A DNA stretch of 64,000 nt from Gallionella sp. (GCA_030645535.1 JAUSNM010000029.1:62001-126000); one strand, 5' to 3'; positions 50,541 through 62,439 are shown, counted from the stretch's first letter. The notes: generated by a model from the letters alone, not told the origin. Program-made: numbers and translations.

Positions 50541-50570
50541 AAAAAAGCCACTGAATACAGTGGCTTTTTT
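50541..50570. terminator. Second terminator behind the tRNA 3'-end copy
   Basis: AAAAAAGCCACTG and CAGTGGCTTTTTT form a 13-bp perfect stem around AATA. The position relative to the tRNA-end copy mirrors that of the first terminator behind the real tRNA. Confidence 0.9.
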
Positions 50571-50765
50571 CTTGCCCATATAAACAAAAAACTTAGATTA
50601 ATCAATTAGTTATAGTTTAATACGGGCACCAAAATAGACATCGAGATGTTTTACCATCGCCCCTCTTTCGCTGTGCGTTGTCAACCAGCCTAACAAACAG
50701 TTCGTTGTATGCCTCGACACAGGTGTGTCGGCAAGAGTCTAAATCAACTTAAATTGGAGTTCACA

Positions 50766-51053
50766 ATGAGCAAACTGTTATCTGTATTGATCGCTGCTGT
50801 ATTCGCTGCTGTTTCCTTCTCCGCTGTTGCTGCTGATGCCGCCCCTGCCAAAGCCGCTGCCGCTACTGCTGCCGCACCTGCCAAAGCCGAAAGCAAGGCT
50901 GAAGAAAAGAAAGAATCCAAAGCAGTAGAAAAGAAAGAAGCCAAGGCCGAAGAAAAGAAAGAAGCTGCCGAACCTGCCAAAAAGGCAGCAAAGAAGCACA
51001 AAAAGGCAGAACCTAAAGCTGAAGCTGCACCTGTCGCACCTGCAGCCAAGTAA
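50766..51053 (+). CDS. Secreted Ala/Lys/Glu-rich small protein
   Basis: A 95-residue protein with start MSKLLSVLIAA behind GGAG and a signal peptide ending near VAA-DA. The mature part is almost wholly Ala, Lys, Glu and Pro, with repeated EEKKE/KAESK blocks, so it is probably disordered and highly charged in the periplasm. Similar histone-H1-like or Ala-rich exported proteins occur in betaproteobacteria without known function. A strong terminator follows, so it is monocistronic. Confidence 0.7.
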   Translation: MSKLLSVLIAAVFAAVSFSAVAADAAPAKAAAATAAAPAKAESKAEEKKESKAVEKKEAKAEEKKEAAEPAKKAAKKHKKAEPKAEAAPVAPAAK

Positions 51054-51072
51054 TAAACCCACCGTATCAATG

Positions 51073-51098
51073 AAGGCAGGGGCAACCCTGCCTTTTTT
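51073..51098 (+). terminator. Terminator of the Ala/Lys-rich protein gene
   Basis: AAGGCAGGG and CCCTGCCTT pair around GCAA and are followed by a T-run. Confidence 0.9.
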
Positions 51099-51154
51099 AT
51101 TTTGCAGTTATTAAGTGATACCATTCACCGACTTGTGACACCACCCATCTTGAA

Positions 51155-51601
51155 ATGATCTGGAAACCAAACGTAACTGTAGCCGCCGTCATCGAACGCG
51201 AAGGTCGATTCCTGCTGGTCGAAGAGAAAACTTCGCAAGGCCTGCGCTTCAACCAGCCCGCAGGACACTGGGAATCAAATGAAACACTGACCGCCGGCAC
51301 GATACGCGAAGCACTGGAAGAATCCGCCTATGATATCGAGCCGCAGTATCTGATCGGAATTTACCGGTGGCATGCCAGCGAATCCGACACCACCTTTCTG
51401 CGTTTCGCGTTTGGCGGAGTTGTCACCGCCCACCATCCCGAGCGGACGCTGGACGCTGGCATCGTACGCACCGTGTGGCTGACAATTGACGAAATTCGCG
51501 CCAACCAGGCACGCCACCGCAGCCCGCTGGTGTTGCGCTGCTGCGAAGATTATCTGGCTGGCAAACGCTATCCGCTCGATATACTGGTGCACTATGAATA
51601 A
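51155..51601 (+). CDS. nudJ: NUDIX hydrolase NudJ-type
   Basis: A 148-residue NUDIX protein. The box reads GHWESNETLTAGTIREALEE with Ser at the final Gly position, which still leaves the metal-binding REALEE core. E. coli NudJ is a phosphatase for HMP-pyrophosphate and nucleoside phosphates and is likewise next to mnmA, which supports the name. mnmA follows 131 bp downstream. Confidence 0.85.
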   Translation: MIWKPNVTVAAVIEREGRFLLVEEKTSQGLRFNQPAGHWESNETLTAGTIREALEESAYDIEPQYLIGIYRWHASESDTTFLRFAFGGVVTAHHPERTLDAGIVRTVWLTIDEIRANQARHRSPLVLRCCEDYLAGKRYPLDILVHYE

Positions 51602-51732
51602 AATTCATTTCACAGGCGAATCGCTGCGTCGCATGCTCGTTCAATCCTCGTCTATCAATCTGATATGCCTCGTCATTCACTGCGCGGCTCCTTGCGCTTC
51701 ATCCCGTGATTCTGAATTTAAGGTTTCTCCTT

Positions 51733-52815
51733 ATGAATAAGCGCGTAGTGGTTGGCATGTCGGGCGGTGTAGATTCCTCGGTCACCGCGCTGTTGCTCAA
51801 AGAACAAGGCTACGACGTGATCGGCCTGTTCATGAAGAACTGGGAAGACGACGACAACAGCGAATATTGCTCCTCGCGTCAGGATCTGCTCGACGCCGTG
51901 TCGGTCGCCGACACCATCGGCATTCCGATTGAGGCGGTGAATTTCGCAAAAGAATACAAGGATCGCGTATTCAGCTCTTTCCTGAGCGAATACCAGGCCG
52001 GACGCACGCCTAATCCCGACATCCTGTGCAACGCCGAAATCAAGTTCAAGGCGTTCCTGGATCACGCCATCAAACTTGGCGCTGACACCATCGCCACCGG
52101 GCATTATGCGCAGGTGCGCGAAGAGAATGGATTATTTCAGTTACTCAAAGCTACGGACAGCAGCAAGGATCAGAGCTACTTTTTGCATCGTCTGAATCAG
52201 GCTCAGTTAAGCCGCGCGATGTTCCCGCTGGGAAAACTGCTCAAATCCGAGATCCGTGTGATCGCCGAACAGCATGGCTTATGCAACTTTGCCAAGAAGG
52301 ACAGCACCGGCATCTGCTTCATCGGCGAGCGTCCGTTCCGCGAATTTTTGAGCGGCTACCTGCCCACTCAACCGGGCGAAATGCGCACACCGGAAGGCCG
52401 TCTGGTCGGTCGTCACATCGGGCTGTCGTTCTACACCCTCGGCCAGCGGCAAGGCCTTGGGATAGGCGGGGACAAGAATTCCAGCGGTGAGCCGTGGTTC
52501 GTCGCTGCCAAGGACATGGAGCACAACCGCCTGATCGTGGTGCAAGGCCACGACCATCCGGCGCTGTTAAGTTCCCGGCTGACCGCCCTTGATGCTCACT
52601 GGATCAGCGGCACAGCACCGTTGCTCAATCATTCCTACGCCGCCAAGACCCGTTATCGTCAGGCTGATGCGCCCTGCCAGATCACGCAACTCGCCGGCGA
52701 TCATTGCTCAGTTTCGTTCGAGCAGTCGCAGTGGGCCGTCACCCCCGGACAATCCGTGGTGCTCTACGACGGTGAAGTCTGCCTGGGTGGCGCGATTATC
52801 GAGGGTGGTATTTAA
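51733..52815 (+). CDS. mnmA: tRNA-specific 2-thiouridylase MnmA
   Basis: MnmA adds sulfur to U34 of Lys, Glu and Gln tRNAs. The start [12 protein letters not shown] is preferred. The 360 residues show the PP-loop ATP site [10 protein letters not shown] (8-17), the first catalytic Cys in NPDILCN and the second in STGICFIG, and the conserved KDQSYFL. It sits between nudJ and purB as in the E. coli purB-hflD-mnmA-nudJ neighbourhood. Confidence 0.97.
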   Translation: MNKRVVVGMSGGVDSSVTALLLKEQGYDVIGLFMKNWEDDDNSEYCSSRQDLLDAVSVADTIGIPIEAVNFAKEYKDRVFSSFLSEYQAGRTPNPDILCNAEIKFKAFLDHAIKLGADTIATGHYAQVREENGLFQLLKATDSSKDQSYFLHRLNQAQLSRAMFPLGKLLKSEIRVIAEQHGLCNFAKKDSTGICFIGERPFREFLSGYLPTQPGEMRTPEGRLVGRHIGLSFYTLGQRQGLGIGGDKNSSGEPWFVAAKDMEHNRLIVVQGHDHPALLSSRLTALDAHWISGTAPLLNHSYAAKTRYRQADAPCQITQLAGDHCSVSFEQSQWAVTPGQSVVLYDGEVCLGGAIIEGGI

Positions 52816-52907
52816 TTTTTTTCGCAGGGGCGTATGGCATGCGCCAATATGCCGGGCTGCCCCGATAACAACACTGTAATCACCAAGAACCGGCCTGATT
52901 CGCGTAA

Positions 52908-54311
<1,404 letters not shown>

Positions 54312-54317
54312 AAACCT

Positions 54318-54378
54318 CTTTCGCCACCACAAAGCACAAGCCCCGCGATGCGGGGCTTGTGCTTTGTGGTGGCGAAAG
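54318..54378. repeat. 29-bp perfect inverted repeat between purB and the FecR-domain gene
   Basis: The left arm 54318-54346 and right arm 54350-54378 are exact reverse complements around the loop GAT. The arms begin CTTTCGCCACCAC and end in CCCCGC at the loop. It fills the 69-bp convergent gap. The length and perfection exceed those of ordinary terminators, and there is no U-run. Confidence 0.95.
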
Positions 54379-54380
54379 GA

Positions 54381-56987
54381 TCAGCGGTGGAACGCGGTCA
54401 CGCCATTGACGATGACCCCGTTGCCGCTAACCAACCCGTATACCATGGCTGCACCGATACCACCGGCGCCGGCAAACGCACCGCCTATATGCCCTTGCGG
54501 CGTCCCTGCGGCCGAACCGGTAACCGCCAACAAACCGGGGTTGCTACCCTGTAACGAACCGGCAGTGCCGGCATTAAACATACTTTTTTGTTCGATAGGG
54601 ATTCCCGTGCCGCTGGCAATCAGGTTGCCTGCATTGGGGGTGGTCACATTGATCCCGAGCGCCACAGTCTGCGTGGTGAAGTTGGCGCTCAGCGTGGCGC
54701 TGTTCAGCGTACCCACTCCGCCCAGCGAGTCAGTGGGTTGGGTTCCGCCGGCCAGCACGTAGTTGAAAACACCGGTAACCGGCAACGTCACCGGCCCGAC
54801 CAAGGCAGGGCTGGCGATCCAGTGCGAACTGAGCGCGGCACCTGCGGCAGTGGTGTTCTGGAGGCCGGTTACCGTACCGCTGGCAAGATCGGTTTTGCTA
54901 AGCGCGCCGCCCACCCAACGTCCCCAGCTGATGCCGGAAACGGGATCAGTCCCCAAACCCGCCGGGATGGCCGTGCCGATACCGAGAGTGATGCCAGAAC
55001 CGTTGGAAAATGGCTGGCTGGCATTGAACTGGGTCACATTGCCCGCCGCATCGGCGAGCACAGTGCCCGCATTGGTGTACCCGCCCAGCGTTCCGGGAAC
55101 AGGCACGGTGCTAACGTTTGCGGGTGGATTCCAGTCAATGCCGGAGAGTCCGGCGATGCGGTAGGGTGTTGCGGTGTTTTGCGCCGCACCGGTGAAGGCC
55201 GCCACCCCGGCGACCTGGTCTGAACCGCCAGCCAAAACGTATGATAACAGCGCACCGTTCAGCGCATTGCCGGTCAGTTGCCCGACCACATCCCCGCTGG
55301 TGGCGCCGGTCACCGTCAGCACACCCCAACCCGGTTTTGCCACCGTACTGACCCTGAAGCCTGCTTTGGCGTTGTTCCAATACATATTTTCCAGCGGGGT
55401 GGCTGCAGTGTTCGCGGTCCAGGAGGCTCCTCCCACGGTCAGAGCCAGACTGAACGACACCAGTTGCTGGGTGAAATTCACCGACAACGTAGCAGCATTC
55501 AGCGTGGAGCCCCCGCTAAATGCAGTAGTGGGCGTGGTACCACCGGCAAAAGTATAAACGGCGTTGCTAGCCGTCAGCACTTCCGGCAGATAGACCGGAT
55601 CAAGTGCCGGGCCGGTAATCCAGTGCGAGAAAACCGCAGCGGGCGATAAGTAGGTGCCTGCCGCACAACAATCGGTATTTCCCACCACCAGTTTCGTTGA
55701 TTGGGTGCTGTTATAGCTACCATACTGAATCCCGGTCGCCGCGATGGTGGTTGCCGCTTGCCCCACTGTCGTCGTGCCGTTCAGCATGTTGGTAATATAA
55801 CTGCCCGAGCTGTTCCCGGCATAACGGTCGGTAAAGGACGGGCTGGGCAACGCGTTGTTCACATCGGCAGGATTCGCGATGAGGGTGTTGATCTCGGTGA
55901 AAGGAGACATGTAATTCGCGCTGACTGTCGCAACAGCACCAGCCAGGTCGGTTTGCACGTAGGCCGCAACGGTTCCGGCAGGCGCTACTGTTGCCTTCGT
56001 TGTCACCGTTGTAATGGCGACTGGCGCTCCGCCAGGCATCGCAATGGTTTGGTTGGTTAAATTGACGGTCTGCCCATCCGCCGCCAGAACCACTGGGGGA
56101 ACAGTGGTAACCGGCACAAGCAAAATTGCACCTGCTGTAACAACCATCACTGGCGCGGCGGATGGTGGTATTGTTCCTGCAGCAGGCGGTTTGGCATCCA
56201 CTGCGGCAGACTCGCGCACCGGCGCGGCGGCGTCATCAGTTTTTTTGACTTCCTCGCCATTTCCTTCGCTCTTGGCAGCTTGCCCCTCTTGTTTGGATTC
56301 CCCGCCTTCTTTCTTTTCAACCTTGACACCAGCCGTCGGCGCTGCCGCCACCGTAAAAATGTTAGTGTTCAACGGTTGCAGTTGCGGCGCCTGATTCATA
56401 CCGCCCGCGAAACCCATTTGGTTAGGCATCACGTTGATCGTGCCTTTGTCAGTGGTCAGCGTGGTTTCTCCCACGTTCACCTTGCTGTAAGCCCCGGTTG
56501 GAGCAAGCTGTGCCAGCGTGCTATCGGGGGTAATCAATATTGTTTCATGGTCGGTGCCGCGAATGCCGATGGTCGCCGCCGGTGTGGTGATCTTGTAGTT
56601 CTGTTTATTGATCTGACCGATCAAACCGGTGACGGCGCGAAAACCGCCCTTGAACAGCGAGAAAAAACTTTTTTCGCTGCCATCCTGCTTGCCGCTGAAA
56701 ATGAACTGATCGAACTTCAGCCTGGTATCCGGGCGCATCGCAACAATGCCGCCATCCTGCATCTTGATTTGTGCTGAAGCGGCTGGCGCAGAAGTTAACG
56801 TATCACCTTCGCTGACTGCATCGCCTTTTTGCGCCTGGCGTGCCTGACCTGCCGGACTGGTGATCTGCACATCCCCGTTGACAAACTGCACATGCCCGGC
56901 CACGGCAGCATAAGCCACTGATGATGCAGCCATAAAACAGACAACCGTCAATCCCAGGCAAGCAAGTAATTTTTTAAAATTTTTCAT
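54381..56987 (-). CDS. FecR-domain protein with duplicated C-terminal beta domain (candidate Slam cargo)
   Basis: An 868-residue exported protein. The signal peptide (about 1-28) has no lipobox Cys. Residues about 55-160 form a FecR domain (GGIVAMRPDTRLKF, TPAATIGIRGTDHE). A Lys/Glu/Ala linker follows (about 220-275). The C-terminal half holds two homologous Gly/Thr/Asn-rich units (about 445-605 and 735-868), each opening SHWI..PAL and ending in a GxxxxV.GV.AF strand that resembles the beta-barrel domain of Slam-dependent cargo. It starts 23 bp after a Slam-like gene, with GAGGTG as ribosome-binding site. Confidence 0.8.
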   Translation of the reverse strand: MKNFKKLLACLGLTVVCFMAASSVAYAAVAGHVQFVNGDVQITSPAGQARQAQKGDAVSEGDTLTSAPAASAQIKMQDGGIVAMRPDTRLKFDQFIFSGKQDGSEKSFFSLFKGGFRAVTGLIGQINKQNYKITTPAATIGIRGTDHETILITPDSTLAQLAPTGAYSKVNVGETTLTTDKGTINVMPNQMGFAGGMNQAPQLQPLNTNIFTVAAAPTAGVKVEKKEGGESKQEGQAAKSEGNGEEVKKTDDAAAPVRESAAVDAKPPAAGTIPPSAAPVMVVTAGAILLVPVTTVPPVVLAADGQTVNLTNQTIAMPGGAPVAITTVTTKATVAPAGTVAAYVQTDLAGAVATVSANYMSPFTEINTLIANPADVNNALPSPSFTDRYAGNSSGSYITNMLNGTTTVGQAATTIAATGIQYGSYNSTQSTKLVVGNTDCCAAGTYLSPAAVFSHWITGPALDPVYLPEVLTASNAVYTFAGGTTPTTAFSGGSTLNAATLSVNFTQQLVSFSLALTVGGASWTANTAATPLENMYWNNAKAGFRVSTVAKPGWGVLTVTGATSGDVVGQLTGNALNGALLSYVLAGGSDQVAGVAAFTGAAQNTATPYRIAGLSGIDWNPPANVSTVPVPGTLGGYTNAGTVLADAAGNVTQFNASQPFSNGSGITLGIGTAIPAGLGTDPVSGISWGRWVGGALSKTDLASGTVTGLQNTTAAGAALSSHWIASPALVGPVTLPVTGVFNYVLAGGTQPTDSLGGVGTLNSATLSANFTTQTVALGINVTTPNAGNLIASGTGIPIEQKSMFNAGTAGSLQGSNPGLLAVTGSAAGTPQGHIGGAFAGAGGIGAAMVYGLVSGNGVIVNGVTAFHR

Positions 56988-57010
56988 GATGACACCTCAC
57001 ACGAAAAGAA

Positions 57011-58585
57011 TTATTTAAAATCGCGGCGGATAGTCAGCGAAACATCCGTGCGATCAAAACTATACAGCGCGACATTGGAGCTCTTCCTGGAAAACGCAAG
57101 TTGCGGCTTGACCGTCCAGAGTTTATCCAGATGCCAGTTCGCCGCTACTATCAGGTCGTACAGGTTTTCACTACGGTTAGCCATAATCAAATTATTCAGG
57201 TTGCCATAAACCGCATTTTGCCAGCCTATGCTGGCAATCCCTTCCGATTGATCTGTGATACCAATTTGCCCACCAACACGAAAGCCTTCAAAGCGTTTTT
57301 TGCCATCGACGCGACCACCGTTGGGCAGGCCTGGAGAAATCACCGGGGCGACATCCGACTCCTTACCTGCATAAATACTGCCGAACAGCGCTTGCTTACC
57401 GTCCGCCAGAACATGCACCCACCCGCCACCCGCCACCACCTGATCGGTATTACCCTCGATGCGTGCATCGGTAGTCGGCGAGGTGGGCTGAAAGCCTGCC
57501 GCACGGTTCTGTGCATACTGCGCAAAAGCGCTCACCTGATTGCTGGCATTTAAGGTGTGCTGCCACTCCACGCTCACACCTTGAGAATCGCGCCGCATGG
57601 AGTTTGCGGTATAAAATTGTCCAAGGGCCAACGACAGCTTGTACACGTTTTTCTTTTCTCCATATATCACGCCAACCCGACCGTCCGCGCTGCTCGTATC
57701 GTAGGCGGTTCGGGTCATGTTGCCGTGCTGGCGCAAATCCGCTGCTGCGTACAGCCCCCAATTGGCATTCAGAGTGTGGCTGATTTCAGCCCCGGCATTG
57801 ACCCCCTCATAGTCACCTGCAAGCTTGGCAGCCGGCGGCAGTTGGTTGTTCGGAAACAAGCCGCCCCATGGAGAGTTGGGCGCAAACGTAAATGTTTGCG
57901 TGCTGCTGTTGGCGATGTTACTGTCGTGACCCGCCACGCCTTCGGCATACCCTGTAATCCGGGTTTGTTTGGCTTGCTCATATGCGGCAATCGAGCCAAG
58001 ATATTTTTGGATGGTAACGCGTGCGGCTTCGGGCGGGTTTTTTGTCAGCACGTTCTCGAACTCGGTCCTGGCACGCGGCAAGTCACCAAGCTGGTAATAG
58101 GCACGCGCCATATCCAGACGCGCGCCGGCAAAGTTGGGGGCTACGATCAGCACCCGTTCGAAGGCGAGTGTCGCCTTGTCCGGCTTGCCGCTGTCCAGTG
58201 CAGCAATACCAATCAGATAATCGAAACGCACTTCGCCGGAACGCTCAAACTCAAGCGGTTCGAGCAGCGCATAAGCTTCGGCAGGTTTGCCGCCTTTAAT
58301 CAGCACATCGGCATCATTCAAAAGTTTCTCGCGCGCCTCGTTGTCGGCACGTTTTCTGATTTCGGCAAGCTGACGTGCTTCCTGCGTCGCCGTATCTTCG
58401 GCTGAACGCTGTGGCTGAATATCCGGTTTGGCGACTTTACCGGCAACCGACTCGGCGGCTTTGACTGAAACCCGGGGTTTACCGGCGGGTTTATGATTTT
58501 TATGTGAGATTTCCTGTGCATACGCACCGCTTAGCGTGAACACCAATCCCGAAAACACCCAACCTGCCAAACGTATGAAGCTCAT
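57011..58585 (-). CDS. Slam-like outer membrane protein (TPR plus DUF560-type barrel)
   Basis: A 524-residue protein with a signal peptide (ends near AYA-QE), a charged linker, three or four TPR-like helical repeats (about 85-205, e.g. GARLDMARAYYQLGDLPRARTEFENVL) and a C-terminal outer-membrane beta barrel from about 215, ending FDRTDVSLTIRRDFK. This TPR-barrel layout is that of the surface lipoprotein assembly modulator (Slam) family, the type XI secretion channel. The ATG at 58585 with GGGTGGA upstream is preferred over a GTG at 58594. Directly downstream lies its probable cargo. Confidence 0.8.
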   Translation of the reverse strand: MSFIRLAGWVFSGLVFTLSGAYAQEISHKNHKPAGKPRVSVKAAESVAGKVAKPDIQPQRSAEDTATQEARQLAEIRKRADNEAREKLLNDADVLIKGGKPAEAYALLEPLEFERSGEVRFDYLIGIAALDSGKPDKATLAFERVLIVAPNFAGARLDMARAYYQLGDLPRARTEFENVLTKNPPEAARVTIQKYLGSIAAYEQAKQTRITGYAEGVAGHDSNIANSSTQTFTFAPNSPWGGLFPNNQLPPAAKLAGDYEGVNAGAEISHTLNANWGLYAAADLRQHGNMTRTAYDTSSADGRVGVIYGEKKNVYKLSLALGQFYTANSMRRDSQGVSVEWQHTLNASNQVSAFAQYAQNRAAGFQPTSPTTDARIEGNTDQVVAGGGWVHVLADGKQALFGSIYAGKESDVAPVISPGLPNGGRVDGKKRFEGFRVGGQIGITDQSEGIASIGWQNAVYGNLNNLIMANRSENLYDLIVAANWHLDKLWTVKPQLAFSRKSSNVALYSFDRTDVSLTIRRDFK

Positions 58586-58660
58586 ATCGTCCACCCGGAT
58601 TGTATTTAGCCCTGAAGCGCATAGTATTCCTCGCCGACTCCAAGGACAACATTCCTCATC

Positions 58661-59335
58661 TCAGATCAAACCTCGCTCCGCAAACGACAGCGTTTGTCCT
58701 GCAGCCACCACGAAGTGATCGAGCACCGTCACATCGACCAGCGCCAGCGCCTGTTTCAATGCGCTGGTTAGTAACTGATCGGCACTGCTGGGCTCAGTGA
58801 TACCGGACGGGTGGTTATGAGCCAGTATCACCGCAGCAGCGTTGTGTGCCAGCGCGCGCTTGACCACTTCGCGCGGATAGACGCTGGTCTGGCTTAGCGT
58901 GCCGTGGAATAACTCCTCAGAAGCAATCACACGATGCTGGGTGTCCAGAAACAATACCAGAAAAACTTCCTGTGACCTGCCCGCCAACAGCAGCTTCAAA
59001 TAGTCGCGCACCACGCGCGGCGAATTGAGCGTATCACCACACTGCATCTCTTCCTGCAAGGCGCGCCGCGACATTTCCAGCACCGCTTGCAATTGCACAA
59101 ACTTGGCGGGCCCCATGCCTGGCACCTTGCAGAAATCCTGCTGGCTGGCTGCAAAAACCCTGGTCAGGCTGCCATACTTTGTGAGTAGCTCACGCGCCAG
59201 ATCCACCGCGCTCTTGCCCTTCATGCCGGTGCGCAGGAAAATCGCCAGCAATTCGGCATCGGACAAGGCCGCAGCCCCTCGCGCCAAAAGCTTCTCGCGC
59301 GGACGTTCTCCTTCAGGCCAATCGACAATACTCAC
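58661..59335 (-). CDS. radC: RadC family JAB-domain protein
   Basis: A 225-residue RadC (UPF0758) protein. The start is a GTG (giving [17 protein letters not shown]) preceded by a strong AAGGAGGT site. The N-terminal helix-hairpin-helix region ([18 protein letters not shown]) is followed by a JAB1/MPN metalloprotease-like domain with the HNHPSG motif and downstream Asp. Despite its name a repair role is not established. The radC-coaBC-dut neighbourhood is conserved in proteobacteria. Confidence 0.95.
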   Translation of the reverse strand: MSIVDWPEGERPREKLLARGAAALSDAELLAIFLRTGMKGKSAVDLARELLTKYGSLTRVFAASQQDFCKVPGMGPAKFVQLQAVLEMSRRALQEEMQCGDTLNSPRVVRDYLKLLLAGRSQEVFLVLFLDTQHRVIASEELFHGTLSQTSVYPREVVKRALAHNAAAVILAHNHPSGITEPSSADQLLTSALKQALALVDVTVLDHFVVAAGQTLSFAERGLI

Positions 59336-59443
59336 GTGCCACCTCCTTAGTATCTGGAAAGAAAGGCCATGGAAACGCGGCTGATTTTGACAGGATTTTG
59401 ACCTGACAGGAACAGCTTCTTGCAGATTGCAGCACACTCCCCT

Positions 59444-60724
59444 ATGCTAGCTGCCACCTTCAATACTTTATGCTGCTACGTGCTCAATTTTAACCGCATC
59501 ATTCAGTTTTTCCTGATCGCCCTGACCGCAGGCTGCGCCGCTACGCCTGAACAAGCCACGCCGCAGCCGGCTGCACCTCCTCCCGCCAAAGTTGAACGTG
59601 CAAAGCCTGCCGTCCCACCTCCTGCAAAACCAGTCGCCAAGCCGCCTGTTATTGCGACTACGCCCATCGCGTTGTCTGACAGAGAAGTTCACGAACTCGT
59701 TTTGAAACTCCTGCCCGGTCGCCTGAAGGACAAGGAAGGCTGGGCGACTGATTTGCAAACGGCATTCAAGGCGCTGCAAATTCCACCAGCAGCCTCGAAC
59801 TTTTGCGCCACGATTGCCCTCATCGAGCAGGAGTCCAGCTTTCAGGCAGATCCGGTAGTCCCTGGGCTGCCCGCCATCATCCGGCGCGAGATTGAACAGC
59901 GGCGTGAAAAATACAGCATTCCACAAACTGTCATTGACTGGATGTTGACGACAAACTCACGCGACGGCCGCAGTTTCAATCAACGCATCAATGCGCTCAA
60001 GACTGAAAAGGAACTGAGCGACCTGATCGAAGAAATCATCGCCATGGTACCGGCAGGAAAAGATTTATTTCCCAACTACAACCCGGTCCGCACCGGAGGC
60101 CCGATGCAGGTGTCCGTCGAATTTGCCGAAAGCCATGTTCGTGCGCGGCCTTATCCGTACACGATCAACGGCAATTTGCGCAATGAAGTATTCAGCCGGC
60201 GCGGCGGCATTTATTTTGGCAGCGCCATTTTGCTCGACTACCCGGCCCCTTACACCGACATGCTGTATCGTTTTGCAGACTTTAACGCAGGCCGCTACAG
60301 CAGCCGTAACGCCGCATTCCAACAGGCGCTGGCACACCTGACTGGCCGTGCACTGGCATCGGACGGCGATCTGCTGCGCTACAAAAACGGCAGCCCCAGC
60401 ACGGCACCCAGCTCCACGCTGAACGCCCTGCTTACGATCAACAAAACGCTGCAGATGGGCGAAGCTGAGATACAGCGTGACTTGCGCCTTGAAAAACTTT
60501 CGACTTTCAGCAAATCACCGCTTTATAACCGACTGTTTGCGCTGGCTGACAGGACGGGTATCCAACCACGCGTGTCCATGCCGGAAATCGACCTGAAAAG
60601 CCCGAAAATAAAACGCAAACTCACCACCGAGTGGTTCGCCAATCGGGTTAACGCCCGATACAGAAGCTGCCTGCAGCAAAAAGGCTCGACAAGCCCGGAC
60701 TCAAAACCAGATAGTCGCAAGTAG
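59444..60724 (+). CDS. DUF1615 family lipoprotein
   Basis: A lipoprotein of about 426 residues. The N-terminal hydrophobic segment ends in the lipobox LTAGC, and a proline/alanine-rich linker leads to a conserved globular domain that I recognise as DUF1615 ([38 protein letters not shown]-type [13 protein letters not shown]). The ESSF and GPMQV segments recall lysozyme-like folds, but no function is known. The start is uncertain (59420, 59444, or GTG 59480). The last codons (DSRK) and stop lie in an AGTCGCA heptamer stretch. Confidence 0.8.
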   Translation: MLAATFNTLCCYVLNFNRIIQFFLIALTAGCAATPEQATPQPAAPPPAKVERAKPAVPPPAKPVAKPPVIATTPIALSDREVHELVLKLLPGRLKDKEGWATDLQTAFKALQIPPAASNFCATIALIEQESSFQADPVVPGLPAIIRREIEQRREKYSIPQTVIDWMLTTNSRDGRSFNQRINALKTEKELSDLIEEIIAMVPAGKDLFPNYNPVRTGGPMQVSVEFAESHVRARPYPYTINGNLRNEVFSRRGGIYFGSAILLDYPAPYTDMLYRFADFNAGRYSSRNAAFQQALAHLTGRALASDGDLLRYKNGSPSTAPSSTLNALLTINKTLQMGEAEIQRDLRLEKLSTFSKSPLYNRLFALADRTGIQPRVSMPEIDLKSPKIKRKLTTEWFANRVNARYRSCLQQKGSTSPDSKPDSRK

Positions 60725-60731
60725 TCAGCAG
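60711..60731. repeat. Short AGTCGCA heptamer stretch at the DUF1615 gene end
   Basis: AGTCGCA, AGTAGTC and AGCAGTG keep 7-bp phase and closely match the AGTCGTA, AGTAGTT series at 11575. The TAG stop of the DUF1615 gene is inside. Confidence 0.55.
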
Positions 60732-60757
60732 TGATTCTGATGCTGTAAGATGCGCGC

Positions 60758-61945
60758 ATGAATAAACAACACATCGTTCTTGGCATCACCGGCGGTATTG
60801 CGGCATACAAGTCGGCCGAGTTGTTGCGGCAGCTGGTCAAGCAAGGCTATTCGGTGCAAGTGGCAATGACCGATGCTGCATGCCATTTCATTACGCCAAC
60901 TACCCTGCAAGCCCTGTCCGGCAAACCGGTGTACACAGACCAGTGGGATGCGCGCGTGGATAACAGCATGGCTCACATCAACCTGAGCCGTGAAGCTGAT
61001 GCGATTGTGATCGCCCCCGCAAGCGCCGATTTCATTGCCAAACTATCCCATGGACTGGCTGATGATTTGCTATCCACCCTGTGTCTGGCGCGCAACTGTC
61101 CGTTGCTGATCGCCCCTGCGATGAACCGCGAGATGTGGCTCAATCCCGCAACACAACGCAACATCGCACAGCTGATTGCCGATGGCGTGCAGGTCATGGG
61201 CCCGGATAGCGGCATCCAGGCCTGTGGCGAGACAGGCATGGGACGGATGCTTGAACCTGAACAACTGGCTGAACACATCGCGGCAGCGTTCCAGCCCAAG
61301 CTGCTTAAAGGCAAAAAAATCCTGATGACCGCAGGCCCGACCTATGAGGCGATTGATGCGGTGCGCGGCATCACCAATCGCAGCTCCGGCAAGATGGGCT
61401 ATGCCATCGCACAAGCGGCGCAGGAAATGGGTGCAGAGGTAACTCTGGTATCGGGCCCGACTGCCCTGGCTACACCTCTGCGGGCACTACGAATCGATGT
61501 GCAAAGCGCCGCGCAAATGTATGACGCAGTCCGAAAACAGGTCGCCGCGTGTGACATTTTCATCGCGGTGGCCGCAGTGGCGGATTATCGCGTCGCTGAG
61601 CCTTGCGAGCAGAAGATCAAGAAAAGCGCCGCACCCCTCACTTTGACGCTCGTTCCCAACCCGGATATTCTGGCCTACGTTGCGGCACTCGCGAATCCGC
61701 CCTACTGTGTGGGTTTCGCCGCCGAAAGCGAGAATCTGGCAGAATATGCCGAACAAAAACGGCAGGCGAAAAGATTGCCGCTGCTGGTTGGCAATATCGC
61801 TCAGCAGGCGATAGGCAGCGACGACAATGAACTGATGTTATTTGATGACAACGGCATTCATGCCCTGCCGCGCGCCGACAAGCTCACGCTGGCAAGGCAA
61901 CTGATGCACCATATTGCACAACGTTATGAAGGAATACTGATATGA
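60758..61945 (+). CDS. coaBC: Bifunctional phosphopantothenoylcysteine decarboxylase/synthetase CoaBC
   Basis: CoaBC makes 4'-phosphopantetheine from phosphopantothenate and cysteine in coenzyme A synthesis. The 395 residues have the N-terminal flavin decarboxylase half ([16 protein letters not shown], active-site His in [17 protein letters not shown]) and the C-terminal synthetase half ([21 protein letters not shown]). dut overlaps the last four bases. Confidence 0.97.
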   Translation: MNKQHIVLGITGGIAAYKSAELLRQLVKQGYSVQVAMTDAACHFITPTTLQALSGKPVYTDQWDARVDNSMAHINLSREADAIVIAPASADFIAKLSHGLADDLLSTLCLARNCPLLIAPAMNREMWLNPATQRNIAQLIADGVQVMGPDSGIQACGETGMGRMLEPEQLAEHIAAAFQPKLLKGKKILMTAGPTYEAIDAVRGITNRSSGKMGYAIAQAAQEMGAEVTLVSGPTALATPLRALRIDVQSAAQMYDAVRKQVAACDIFIAVAAVADYRVAEPCEQKIKKSAAPLTLTLVPNPDILAYVAALANPPYCVGFAAESENLAEYAEQKRQAKRLPLLVGNIAQQAIGSDDNELMLFDDNGIHALPRADKLTLARQLMHHIAQRYEGILI

Positions 61946-62397
61946 AACAACCTGATGTAGACGTTAAAATTTTAGACCCTCGCTTGCATGACAACATGCC
62001 GGCTTACGCAACCGGAGGTTCTGCAGGCATAGACTTGCGCGCCTGCATCGAACACGCGCTGGTGATTCAGCCCAAACAGTGCGAACTGATCCCCAGCGGC
62101 ATCGCGATCCATCTGGCCAACCCCGGATACGCCGCGATGATCCTGCCGCGCTCAGGCCTGGGACACAAGCATGGCATCGTACTGGGCAATCTGGTCGGCC
62201 TGATCGACTCTGACTATCAGGGTCAGATTTTCGTCTCGTTATGGAACCGCAGCCAGATTCCCTTCACGCTGATGCCGATGGAACGCATGGCACAACTGGT
62301 CATCGTGCCGGTCATGCAAGCCAGGTTCAACATTGTCGAGGAATTCCCGTTGAGCGAGCGTGGCACCGGCGGCTTCGGCAGCACGGGGAAACACTGA
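61942..62397 (+). CDS. dut: dUTP diphosphatase
   Basis: Dut hydrolyses dUTP to dUMP, keeping uracil out of DNA and feeding dTMP synthesis. The 151-residue subunit has the five trimeric-dUTPase motifs, including [27 protein letters not shown] and the C-terminal [11 protein letters not shown] that closes over the active site. The coaBC-dut overlap (ATGA) matches other proteobacteria. Confidence 0.97.
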   Translation: MKQPDVDVKILDPRLHDNMPAYATGGSAGIDLRACIEHALVIQPKQCELIPSGIAIHLANPGYAAMILPRSGLGHKHGIVLGNLVGLIDSDYQGQIFVSLWNRSQIPFTLMPMERMAQLVIVPVMQARFNIVEEFPLSERGTGGFGSTGKH

Positions 62398-62400
62398 CAA

Positions 62401-62428
62401 ACAATTAACAATTGATAGTTGATAGTTG
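62401..62428. repeat. ACAATTA/ATAGTTG heptamer tract behind dut
   Basis: ACAATTA, ACAATTG, ATAGTTG and ATAGTTG follow in exact 7-bp phase, starting three bases after the dut stop. Confidence 0.85.
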
Positions 62429-62439
62429 AAGTGCGCAAT

